Assembly: GCA_052043515.1 (NCBI GenBank)
Contig: JBQEQX010000001.1
Coordinates: 1-64,000 of the forward strand
Direction of reading: 5' to 3'
Length of the DNA: 64,000 nt
Source of the DNA: Ehrlichia sp052043515
GTDB taxonomy: Bacteria > Pseudomonadota > Alphaproteobacteria > Rickettsiales > Anaplasmataceae
Shown: piece by piece, positions 1 through 8,998 of the stretch
Layout of the letters: each line of letters begins with the position of its first letter
Position numbering within the stretch: position 1 is the first letter of the stretch
The notes under the pieces: generated by a model
The model's database searches: none
Told to the model about the DNA's origin: nothing
What the model saw: only the letters and a program-made list of their open reading frames with translations
Translations under genes and position numbers: made by a program

Positions 1-130
1 AAATACGTTATAAATAATACGCCACAACTATATATACAATTAAGTAAGTACTTTCTCACTAGAAAATCTTACTGAAAGAATACTAATGAATAAATCCTTT
101 TTTTATTGTACTTATTAATCAAAAATTAAA

Positions 131-1466
131 ATGGGAATTGATATGGCTGCAATCATTATTCTTTGTATTCTCCTAGAAGGATTATTAATAACTCTAGCTA
201 GTTATTTTATTGCATTGAAAAGCAGAGTATCAAAATTTGACTACCAAATTTTAGATATAAGTAAGAATGAACTAGAAAGGCAGGTGAAAGAATTAAAATA
301 TGAAAATAGCGACTTGAAAAACCAAAGTAACAATTTCAGTAATGAACTACAGAATATGAAGAACAAAATTATGAAACTGGAACTTGAGAAAAAAAATTTG
401 GAACATACTATTAGTTTATATAAGGACGAATTTACAACAGTTGACGAAAAATACAAGTTGTGTTTTGAAAACCTTGCAAATCGTATTTTTGATGAAAAAA
501 CAGAGAAATTTAATAAAATATCACAAGAAAAGTTAGCGAACATATTAAATCCTTTACATGAACATATAAATTTATTTAAGAAGAAAGTGGATGATTCTTT
601 TAGTATACATAATCGAGAACAATTTTTATTAAAGAAAGAAATTGAAAGAATCGTTCTTGCAAATGAGAAGATTACTTTACAAGCTGAAAATTTAACTAAT
701 GTTTTAAAAGGAGATGTGAAAATTCAAGGAAATTGGGGAGAAATGATATTAGAAAAAATATTGGAAAGTTCTGGTTTACGAAAAAACCAAGATTATGTTT
801 TGCATGGCACAGGCATGAACTTACAGGATAGTTACGGAAATAAGCAACATCCAGATGCTATCGTGAATTTACCAGAAAACAAGCACTTAATCATTGATTC
901 AAAAGTGTCTTTAGTTCATTATGAAAAATACTTTTCCACAAAATCAGAAGAATCTAGAAATATACTTTTAAAACAGTTTATAGCATCTGTAAGATTACAT
1001 GTTAATGTATTATCAAATAAGAAATATCAAGATATCCATAAATTAAAAACACCAGATTTTGTATTGATGTTCATTCCCATAGAAGGAGCATATTCTCTTG
1101 CAATGCGAGAAGACATTATGTTACACAGTTATGCATGGAATAGAAAAATTGTAATAGTGTGTCCATCGACGTTATTTGCTACATTAAGAACTATAGAATC
1201 TGTATGGAGGTTAGAACATCAAAACCGTAATACTATGGAAATAGCACGTCAGGGTGGAGCTCTATATGATAAAATAGTTGGATTCATATCTGACATGCAG
1301 AAACTTGGTAAACAAATGACAATCTTAAATAGCGTTTATAGCGATGCAATGAAAAAAATTATCTGAAGGACATGGGAATATTCTATCACGTACTGAAAAC
1401 TTAAAACATTTAGGTGTTAAAACATCAAAGAAAATATTAGAAAATTTTGAAGATGGTAACGTATAA
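131..1466 (+). CDS. rmuC: RmuC family protein (DNA recombination), with a 3' frameshift
   Basis: RmuC proteins are membrane-anchored, nuclease-like proteins that limit recombination at inverted repeats. Residues about 5-27 form one hydrophobic helix, about 35-105 are charged and coiled-coil-like, and the conserved core follows (GNWGEMILEKILESSGL, then HPDAIVNLPENKHLIIDSKVS). The reading frame first stops at 1366. Removing one A from the A7 run at 1352-1358 continues it as KKLSEGHGNILSR...LGVKTSK, the usual RmuC tail, to a stop at 1466 (about 444 residues). The start could instead be the ATG at 143, which has GGGA upstream. The gene is convergent with virB8. Family assignment is firm; biochemical role in this group is inferred. 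Confidence 0.9.
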
Positions 1467-1502
1467 AAATACATTTCACATCACAATAATACCTATAAGT
1501 AT

Positions 1503-2198
1503 TTAGTTCAGTTTCTTATAATCATGTACAATAAACTCCAATGGCATAATTCCAGATATAGCCATCTTTATACTAGAAAGAGAAAAACTTACTAACACTT
1601 TATGAGATTCAACATGAGATATTACACCATTAATAGCAACCTGTGTTTCAAAAGTAACAACAGCACTATTTAAAGAAGTAAAATCCATTGATACGAGTTT
1701 AACATTATCAATTGTTGTATTAATTGATAAAGTTTTTAAGTTATATTCAGAGTTATCACTATAACGTGCAGAACTCATCATTTCTTTAAATGCTAAATAT
1801 ATCTTTCTTGAAGAATTATTCTTTATAAAATTAAATTGACTCTCTAGATCATTATACGAATATGACTCATATCTTTTTACATATTGAGCAACAAGGTATC
1901 GCGACAATAGTGTCTCTTCACTATCTTCAGTATTAGTACTTAATTTTTTTATTACAGAAAACTCATCAGTGTAACGATCAGTATATTTTACAAAAGAAAA
2001 ATCTGTTTTTAATGGAAAATAAGAGAACATATCTAGCGTTAACAACAATAGTACAGAAGACAAAAAAAGTGCAATTATTAATAACCATGCCCTTTCAGTA
2101 ACACATAATAAATAACGTACACAATACCAATCTATTGCATCTTGAAAATATTGACTACTTCCAATGTATTTATCATTATCGCTTTGGTTGTAATGCAT
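1503..2198 (-). CDS. virB8: VirB8-like type IV secretion protein, orphan copy
   Basis: VirB8 is an inner-membrane subunit of type IV secretion systems, with a short cytoplasmic N-terminus, one membrane helix and a periplasmic NTF2-like domain. This 231-residue protein has that layout: a helix at about residues 38-60, then RYLVAQYVKRYESYSY, which matches the conserved YVxxRExY region of VirB8, and a beta-rich C-terminus. No other virB gene is adjacent, and the neighbours are rmuC (convergent) and a carrier gene (divergent). Rickettsiales are known to keep duplicated, scattered virB genes, so this is probably the isolated second virB8. The symbol is by family; sequence alone does not say which copy it is. 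Confidence 0.85.
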   Translation of the reverse strand: MHYNQSDNDKYIGSSQYFQDAIDWYCVRYLLCVTERAWLLIIALFLSSVLLLLTLDMFSYFPLKTDFSFVKYTDRYTDEFSVIKKLSTNTEDSEETLLSRYLVAQYVKRYESYSYNDLESQFNFIKNNSSRKIYLAFKEMMSSARYSDNSEYNLKTLSINTTIDNVKLVSMDFTSLNSAVVTFETQVAINGVISHVESHKVLVSFSLSSIKMAISGIMPLEFIVHDYKKLN

Positions 2199-2499
2199 AA
2201 AATTCTGCTTATAAGTTACATAAACCTTACAGTAAAATTACTATAGAAGTAGTGACACTACACAAAGTCTAGCTCATTACCACAAATATTCATAGTAACG
2301 ACATACAGTTAAAATATATATAATGCTCTATACAATTTGTATATATAAATTTTATTATAAATCAAAATCTCCTTACAATTGGGTACTTAAAGTATTTATA
2401 AGTTATGAAATGGTTAACATAAATTTTTCATCTAAATTACAAGAAATAAGTTTCGTAAGCATATTTTACAGATAAATTTTATTTGTAATATATTAATTA
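2199..2499. other. Divergent intergenic region, virB8 / carrier gene
   Basis: About 300 AT-rich bases between two divergent genes; promoters for both must lie here. No RNA gene or convincing open frame is visible. TATAAT-like hexamers are too frequent at this composition to choose one. Confidence 0.5.
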
Positions 2500-3801
2500 A
2501 TGGTATTAAATAATATGGTATTAAATAATAATGATACCTATCATTTGCACATCACACGTGTATTAGGATTACAGTTTGTAACTATGTATGACATTATGGT
2601 GTATAGACTCGGCTTAAAAGTTTTAATCCCTATAATTTGTGCAGTGATTTCGTATTATGTTAATCAGCCGTGGATATTTAAGCTAGCTAAAACTTTTGGA
2701 GATATTTTTATTGATTTACTAAAATTGATTAGTTTACCAGTAGTATTTTTTTCTATTACATCAACAATTTCTGGACTAGCAAATTTGACTGAAATCAAAA
2801 CTTTAATAAAAAAAACCATATTTTACACTATACTTACCACAATTATTGCAGCTACTATAGGACTTATTGTTTACCTAGTTATAGACCCATCAGGAAAAGA
2901 ATTTATAGCTAGCATAAATATTGAAAAACACATAAGTAATCAAGACTATTTATCATACTTAATCTCGATATTACCTCATAATTTTATTAAGGTGTTTTTA
3001 GACAACAATGTAATAGGGTGTGTTATACTGGCATTTTTAATAGGAGGGGCATTACTATTATTATCCGACAAAGTAAAGCGTAAACTACTTCATAGTGTTT
3101 TTGATGCTCTTTTTGATACGTTTTTAGAAATAGCAAAACTCATACTAAAATTGATGCCTATCGCACTGTGGTCATTTATCACCACATTGTTGTATAATGT
3201 GAAGGATGGGTACAACAGCATGTCGAGTATTTTGAAATATCTGCTCTGTATCACACTAGCAAACTTTATACAAGCATTTGTAGTTCTCCCATTACTATTA
3301 AAATTAAAAAAAATTCCTACTATCAAAACATTTTGTAGCGTTTTACCAGCACTAACTGTAGCTTTTTTTTCTAAATCTTCCACAGCTACTTTGCCAACCA
3401 CCTTACGTTGTGTTCAAGATAATTTGAACATATCAAAAAAGGTATCATCTTTTGTATTACCAGTTTGTACAACTATTAATATGAATGCCTGTGCTGCATT
3501 TATATTAATCACGGTACTTTTTGTATCAGAAATGAATGCTTACACTTTTTCCGTAGGTGAGATGTTCTTATGGATATTTTTTGCAACAGGAGCAGCTATT
3601 GGAAACGCAGGTGTCCCAATGGGATGCTATTTCATGGCAATGAGCTACTTGATATCTATTAAAATACCTCTAAACATCATGGGAATCATACTACCCGTAT
3701 ACACAATAATAGATATGTTTGAAACTGCAATTAATGTTTGGTCAGATGTATGCATTGCACAAGTAGTGAATAAAGAATGTGGTAATATTCTTAATGAATA
3801 A
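2500..3801 (+). CDS. Dicarboxylate/amino acid:cation symporter (DAACS family) with altered substrate motifs
   Basis: This is a secondary carrier of the GltP/DctA family (433 residues, about eight membrane spans plus two re-entrant loops). The serine-rich re-entrant loop is visible as FFSKSSTATLPTT near residue 288. The usual NMDGT motif reads NMNAC, and the usual DMxRTxxNVxxD motif of the last helix reads DMFETAINVWSD, so Glu408 replaces the Arg that binds the side-chain carboxylate of acidic substrates. The substrate is therefore probably not simply aspartate or glutamate (inference). The first codons are a tandem copy of ATGGTATTAAATAAT. The true start may be the ATG at 2584 (MYDIMVYRL), which better fits the family N-terminus. 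Confidence 0.85.
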   Translation: MVLNNMVLNNNDTYHLHITRVLGLQFVTMYDIMVYRLGLKVLIPIICAVISYYVNQPWIFKLAKTFGDIFIDLLKLISLPVVFFSITSTISGLANLTEIKTLIKKTIFYTILTTIIAATIGLIVYLVIDPSGKEFIASINIEKHISNQDYLSYLISILPHNFIKVFLDNNVIGCVILAFLIGGALLLLSDKVKRKLLHSVFDALFDTFLEIAKLILKLMPIALWSFITTLLYNVKDGYNSMSSILKYLLCITLANFIQAFVVLPLLLKLKKIPTIKTFCSVLPALTVAFFSKSSTATLPTTLRCVQDNLNISKKVSSFVLPVCTTINMNACAAFILITVLFVSEMNAYTFSVGEMFLWIFFATGAAIGNAGVPMGCYFMAMSYLISIKIPLNIMGIILPVYTIIDMFETAINVWSDVCIAQVVNKECGNILNE

Positions 3802-3950
3802 CAAAAGTAAGCAAAATATAGCAGAGTATTTACGAATATTTACCTCTCATATTCAATCTCATAATGTGCTAGTAACTACCTGTTTTTCTAGTATAATTTA
3901 CATATCAATAAAACTTCTTAACAATATTGTGTCCAAATCATTATATCTAT

Positions 3951-5187
3951 TTAAATATAATTTCCATCTAAGTTAAGATGCTGTTTTTTATTGTTATACA
4001 TACTTTTTTTAAAGGATAAAATTTGTGGTAAATTACCACGATGCTCTTCAACAGCATCAAAAAAACCACGGTCTATTATCACCATTATAATCATTTAGTA
4101 AATCAATAATTTCAAACGGGCCGTACTTCCAGTTATAAACTAACTTTATTGCTTTATCAATTACTGATATATCACTGGACAATTCAGGAATTAAAGATGC
4201 AACATATATTAGTGTATTAGACCATACATACCACATAAATTGTCCACATTTATTCTCAGTATTAAACAAATTACCAATATTTACAAATTCCTGACTAATA
4301 GAAAATACTGACCTATACAATCCAGTATGCAAATCTATAACCTGATTATTAATCCCGTCATACAATTCATAATAACGATAGAAACCACCTATATCACTAG
4401 CTGAACCAGTATATCCATCAGAAATCATTTGTAATACTACATCAGGTATAAAATTATACAATTCGCATAAATGATCATTGTACGGTAACTGCTTTACCAA
4501 AGATTGCACCTTTAATACAAAATTATTTAAGCCAATATTATCTAACAAATAAAATATTCCATAGGGTACACCCATGCACTTATTGCTCATAATAAAATCA
4601 GCTTCTTCTATACGGATATTAAATTTATACGCACCCACCAGTGAAACTAGTAACCAAAATGACATTACCCTATCTAACACAAGTCCTGGAGTATTATTGC
4701 ATATAATCAAATCCGGAAATCTATCTCTCAACACCTCAGTAATAACACCCTCTCCTACCTCACATTTATGAAAAGCACATTCTATCAATCTTACTGTACT
4801 ATCATAGGAAGGAAAACATGCTATCATTAAGTTATAAGATATGCTACTAGGTATTCTACTGATAACGTCAAATAAAAAAACTGAACTAGATGAAATGATA
4901 ACATTATTATTAAGGTAAGGTAGTATTCTGCTGTATATATAATAGATTAATTCTCTATTATCTTCATCGCAATTGATATTCAACACCCAACTCACCTCCT
5001 TAAGGCAAGATAAGTTATCGTTCAAATTAACAAATTTTACTAGATGACTATTTCCTTGAATCTGTAAATCATAATCAGAATCATCGAATCTTATTAAAAC
5101 CACTGAAACATTAAAACCTGTAATATAGTTAACTACACCAGTGATATCTGTTTTTAAATCTATCACTACCACTTTTTGTATTTGCAC
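3951..5187 (-). CDS. 3-hydroxyacyl-CoA dehydrogenase-like protein, catalytically degenerate
   Basis: The layout matches 3-hydroxyacyl-CoA dehydrogenases: a Rossmann-like N-terminus, NNTPGLVLDRV (the ChDtPGFivNR motif) and two helical C-terminal domains, the second ending in KYGPFEIIDLLN. The GxGxxG dinucleotide loop near the N-terminus is missing (VIDLKTDITG), and the usual HFFxP stretch around the catalytic His reads ACFPS, so catalysis is doubtful. The frame stops at 4057, but shortening the T7 run (A7 at 4059-4065 on the + strand) by one base continues as WFFDAVEEHRGNLPQIL, typical of the family, to a stop at 3951 (about 411 residues). Start is GTG at 5187, behind a strong GGAAGGAAGG ribosome site. 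Substrate unknown. Confidence 0.75.
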
Positions 5188-5309
5188 GAAGCCCTTCCTT
5201 CCTTAGCCATAAATCAAGTGAAATACCTTCCAGTAAAAAAATCTAGCAAAACAACTAGTACAAAGTATACATATACTATAAAACCACTCGCTAAACCCCA
5301 AATTCATCC

Positions 5310-5744
5310 TCAATCTTTTTTGATAATACTTTCCGGAGGATTTTCTCCCCATCCAGAATATAATATCTGCCCATACAACGCAACATCTATTGAACCTGAC
5401 CTACTTTTAGCAAGAAACATCTCTCTTTTATGTTTATCTACCAACACATAATGCCAAGCAGCTCTTCCATTATCTTTACCACGCACAAGAAATAAACAAT
5501 CCAACCTACTCTTCCTGGTAGACTCTGCAAAATTCCTATTAGTCAACTTACTTTTTCTTAACACGCTCTTTGAATTAGAAAAAGGAGCGTCTTGTTCTCT
5601 TTTATTATCTTGCAATTCAGAAAATTTTTCTGCTTGACTAGGCAAAGCATTAGGATTTTTATATTTTTCAGCAAACTTACCGCCGGCACTCTTTCTGTTA
5701 GCTGCAAACTGTTTAGCAAACTTTGAATCCTTATCATCACCCAT
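5310..5744 (-). CDS. Uncharacterised protein, charged N-terminus and compact C-terminal domain
   Basis: I do not recognise a named family. Of the 144 residues, the first 85 are Lys, Arg, Asn and Ser rich and look disordered. The last 55 look folded, with LFLVRGKDNGRAAWHYVLVD followed by FLAKSRSGSIDVALYGQIL. No signal peptide or membrane helix is visible. The end is probably another homopolymer case: removing one base from T6 at 5316-5321 replaces the last residue with a short tail (IEDEFGV) and moves the stop to 5291. It lies 122 bp upstream of the dehydrogenase-like gene on the same strand and may be cotranscribed with it. Confidence 0.6.
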   Translation of the reverse strand: MGDDKDSKFAKQFAANRKSAGGKFAEKYKNPNALPSQAEKFSELQDNKREQDAPFSNSKSVLRKSKLTNRNFAESTRKSRLDCLFLVRGKDNGRAAWHYVLVDKHKREMFLAKSRSGSIDVALYGQILYSGWGENPPESIIKKD

Positions 5745-5853
5745 CTACTTACCTAACTTAAAACTAAATCTTGTAAAACTAAAAACGACTAGTTCTTTAT
5801 TATATAGTACATTTTAGTATATTATACCACATACTACAACAGTTAAACCAATT

Positions 5854-6784
5854 ATGCATAGTAACATGAATAATATATTAATTATCACCGGACCTACAGC
5901 ATCAGGCAAGTCTAAAATATCTTTAAAAATAGCGCAAGATAATAATGGAGTAATTGTAAATTGTGATTCAAAACAAATATATAAAGAAATACCTATAATT
6001 ACTGATCAGCCAGATTTAAAAAACACTTCCGTCCCACATAAATTATATGGATACATATCAGTAACACAACAATACTCTGTAGGATTATGGATAAATGACT
6101 TAAAAAAAAGAAATATTGTCTATTTTAAAAAATGAAAAAACTACCAATAATAACTGGAGGCAGCGGAATGTATATTAATAGCATAATATACGGACTATCA
6201 CAAATCCCTAGTATAGAAAACGACATTAGAGACAGAACAAAAAAATTATTTGAAACCATAGGAAATAAAGAATTTTATTCATTACTAATAGATAAAGACC
6301 CAGCAGCAAAACGCTTACATCAAAATAACTCACATCAATTATTGAGAGCATATGAAGTAGTAGAACAAACAGGTACTTCTATATTTGAGTGGAGAGGAAA
6401 AAACATATCGCAAACCTGTATTTGACAATTTTACACTTTGTGTACTTCTGCCACCACGACATCAGGTATACGAAAGAATTAATGAACGTTTTATTAACAT
6501 GATAAATACATTTGTGATACAAGAAGTAGAAAATTTATTACGGCTAAATGTGCCTACACACTTTCCTTCAATGAGATCTCACGGTGTCCAAGAAATTATA
6601 CAATATTTACAAAAAAAAATCAGTATTGAACAAGCAATAGAAATAGCTCAAAAAAAATACGAGACACTATGCCAAGCGCCAATACACGTGGTTTAAAAAC
6701 CAATTTCCAAACGCACTATTTTTCGAATCCCAAGATCAACTCTTAGAATCTATTGAAAACTTCAGTAGCATAAAATATTCTTGA
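5854..6784 (+). CDS. miaA: tRNA dimethylallyltransferase MiaA, broken by four homopolymer shifts
   Basis: MiaA transfers a dimethylallyl group to A37 of tRNAs that read codons starting with U. The P-loop GPTASGKS lies at the N-terminus, followed by NCDSKQIYKEI, GGSGMYIN and, near the end, TRHYAKRQYTWFKN, all standard MiaA motifs. Four breaks split the frame: A8 at 6102-6109, A6 at 6135-6140, A6 at 6398-6403 and A8 at 6650-6657. One base fewer in each gives one protein of about 308 residues, the usual size. Either ATG (5854 or 5866) could start it. Four breaks in 0.9 kb is the highest density here, so true decay cannot be excluded, though every motif is preserved. Confidence 0.85.
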
Positions 6785-7100
6785 TTTCAAGATTATAATA
6801 CAACTCTACTACTGCAAATCAGCTATCTTATAAATTATAAATATTACCAAGAAGTACTTTCTTCATAACGATCTACAAAACACGATTTATTTTCACTTTT
6901 TTAATATAACTAATAAACATTACCACACAGTCCGCAAAACAGCTCATACAAAACTGTCATATCTATCATTAATCATGTCCATGCATCTTATTCACAATCC
7001 TGTTTTCGTAAGAAAGTTTTACCACAACAAATATAAGTATTTAATCTAGGTAGCTCCAATTTAAAAAATATTAATAATAAACAGACAATGCATAAAAAAC
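6785..7100. other. Gene-free spacer
   Basis: About 315 AT-rich bases between the convergent miaA and GapR-like genes. No open frame of note and no RNA gene recognised. Confidence 0.4.
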
Positions 7101-7391
7101 CTACATATCTTCATCAATTTCAATTAGCATTCCGAGTGCCCTTTTATAAGTCATTAACAGCATTTCATGTTCTTGTCTAGCATCGTTATTCATCTTCCTT
7201 AGTTTTATTATTTGTCTTATGACTTTAGTATCAAACCCATTACTATTTGCTTCATTATATACCTTTTTAACATGCTGACTCACTTCTTCTCTTTCAGATT
7301 CTAATCTTTCAATCCTTTCTATGTAATGTTTTAAACTTTCAACAACTACGTTATCTTTATCTTTTGATGTTGGACTATTAACAAATACCAT
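7101..7391 (-). CDS. GapR-like DUF2312 (UPF0335) DNA-binding protein
   Basis: This 96-residue helical protein matches the alphaproteobacterial DUF2312 family: SLKHYIERIERLESEREEV near residue 20, then GFDTKVIRQIIKLRKM and a C-terminal helix. The best-known member, GapR of Caulobacter, binds AT-rich overtwisted DNA ahead of replication and transcription and is a nucleoid-associated protein. The protein has the normal family length, is monocistronic and has no membrane segment. Family assignment is strong; the chromosome-organising role here is by analogy. Confidence 0.85.
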   Translation of the reverse strand: MVFVNSPTSKDKDNVVVESLKHYIERIERLESEREEVSQHVKKVYNEANSNGFDTKVIRQIIKLRKMNNDARQEHEMLLMTYKRALGMLIEIDEDM

Positions 7392-7938
7392 ACCATTTTC
7401 TCGTATTACTCATAGTCAGTAGTATACCAACAATTTATCTAAAAGCAAATTTGTCAAACTTGATATACCTAATTAACAATGTATATATCCAACGTAATAC
7501 AACATATCTATAACTTATAATAAGTGAGTATATACCCATAACTTAATAACACTTCACGATTTTTTTAATACAGAAATCAATTGTTGTACCATTTACTAAC
7601 TTTATTAATAAAAACAATGTAATCATACAACTCATAAAATAAATGCATTTTGAATAAAACATTTACCATTCAGAAATCATTAATTTAAACGTATTAGATG
7701 TATTTTTAACGTTAGCACATCTTTTAATTCAGTGACTAAGTTACAATTTTATAGTACACAAGAACGTATAGCTTAGCAGCACTATCACTGTATATAATAC
7801 TGCCGAAGCGTCAGTACATTTAAGAAAAAAATAAGGAATTACGACATATAGTCCAAGAGAGATTGGATCTTATACTAGACCAACACAACACCACATTTTC
7901 TAATTAAAAACGCAAAAACCATCATTATTAATCAATTA
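7392..7938. other. Long gene-free spacer
   Basis: About 550 bases of AT-rich sequence between two minus-strand genes. I found no tRNA, no recognisable structural RNA and no open frame resembling the neighbouring proteins. It contains the promoter of the GapR-like gene at its left end. Confidence 0.4.
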
Positions 7939-8601
7939 TTAAGAAAAGATTTTCTTACCTGACACATTCCAATTACGTAAAAAATCCTCAAGTCCTCTAT
8001 CAGTTAAAGGATGTGAAAACATTTGTTTAAAAATTGAAGTAGGAATTGTAACTATGTCAGCACCTATTTTTGCAGATTGTATAACATGTGTAAGACTACG
8101 TACAGATGCTACGAGTATCTCAGTATTAAGCGAATTATACTTAGTATAAATGCCACGTATATCCTCAATTAACTTCATCCCACATTGTCCAATATCATCC
8201 AACCTTCCCACAAAAGGAGAAACAAAATAAGCACCAGCTTTGGCTGCCAAAATTGCCTGAGATGCAGAAAAGCAAAGAGTAAGGTTAACCTTTACATTAT
8301 ACTCATTGGATAAAACTTTACACGCAATCAATCCATCATAAGTTAAAGGAACTTTTACTACAACATTATGAGCAATCTTAGATATCTCTATACCTTCCTT
8401 AATCATATCTTTATAAGATGTAGCAATAACTTCGACACTCACAGGACCAGTTATTAATGAGCATATTTTTGATATCAAATTATGGCATTCCAAATCTGAT
8501 CTTGAAAGCAATAATGGATTAGTAGTAACCCCATCTATCAGACCAGTCACACTAAATTCTTCTAAAAAACCTACATCTACAGTATCAAGAAATATTTTCA
8601 T
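7939..8601 (-). CDS. tal: Transaldolase / fructose-6-phosphate aldolase family protein
   Basis: The small (220-residue) TAL/FSA-type barrel enzyme of the non-oxidative pentose phosphate pathway moves a dihydroxyacetone unit between sugar phosphates. It begins MKIFLDTVDVGFLEE and continues GVTTNPLLLSRS, the classic N-terminal signature. VVVKVPLT carries the Schiff-base lysine and VNLTLCFSASQA follows. The length fits the short subfamily. It follows atpC with a 7-bp gap and so is probably in the atpD-atpC operon. Whether the main activity is transaldolase or aldolase cannot be decided by eye. Confidence 0.88.
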   Translation of the reverse strand: MKIFLDTVDVGFLEEFSVTGLIDGVTTNPLLLSRSDLECHNLISKICSLITGPVSVEVIATSYKDMIKEGIEISKIAHNVVVKVPLTYDGLIACKVLSNEYNVKVNLTLCFSASQAILAAKAGAYFVSPFVGRLDDIGQCGMKLIEDIRGIYTKYNSLNTEILVASVRSLTHVIQSAKIGADIVTIPTSIFKQMFSHPLTDRGLEDFLRNWNVSGKKIFS

Positions 8602-8608
8602 AAATCCT

Positions 8609-8998
8609 CTAGATTATGTTATTTACAAAAGCCAATTGCTTTTTCGCCACTTCAACCAATATTTTATCATTTACAAGATGTAAGATCTTTTCTATATCTT
8701 CTTTATATTGCTTAAGCATTACAGTATCAATACTATTAGCATTAACTAACTGGTTTGCTATAACCTTACAATTATCTGAAGTAACTTTTAGTACAGGATT
8801 CAGCACATAGAAAATATCAGTACCTACATCAAGTTTTAGTTTTATAATTCCAGAACGTAATTCTATAATAAACTTTTCATGTCCTGGCAGTACTACAAAC
8901 TCACCATCTACAGTATATGAAGTTATCGACAGAACCCTGTGCACCTCCAAAAAAGTATCAGGAGTAACAAATTCAACACAAAGATAGCGATCATGCAT
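8609..8998 (-). CDS. atpC: F1F0-ATP synthase epsilon subunit
   Basis: The epsilon subunit is part of the F1 central stalk and modulates hydrolysis. The 129-residue protein has the N-terminal beta-sandwich (FVTPDTFLEVHRVLSITSY, then EFVVLPGHEKFIIELRSGII) and a C-terminal helical pair. Its ATG overlaps the TAA of atpD by one base, indicating translational coupling. In Rickettsiales the ATP synthase genes are dispersed, and this pair stands apart from the rest. Confidence 0.9.
   Translation of the reverse strand: MHDRYLCVEFVTPDTFLEVHRVLSITSYTVDGEFVVLPGHEKFIIELRSGIIKLKLDVGTDIFYVLNPVLKVTSDNCKVIANQLVNANSIDTVMLKQYKEDIEKILHLVNDKILVEVAKKQLAFVNNII

Noticed and set aside
3779..3976. A 65-codon plus-strand frame after the carrier gene
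   Set aside because: It overlaps in antisense the 3' end of the dehydrogenase-like gene once the T7 run near 4060 is corrected, and has no protein-family character.
5176..5451. A 91-codon plus-strand frame over the 5' end of the dehydrogenase-like gene
   Set aside because: Antisense shadow of two better supported minus-strand genes; composition is not protein-like.
6102..6657. Programmed ribosomal frameshifting in miaA
   Set aside because: Four separate shifts, none with a conserved slippery-plus-structure arrangement, and the same pattern occurs in unrelated genes across the window.
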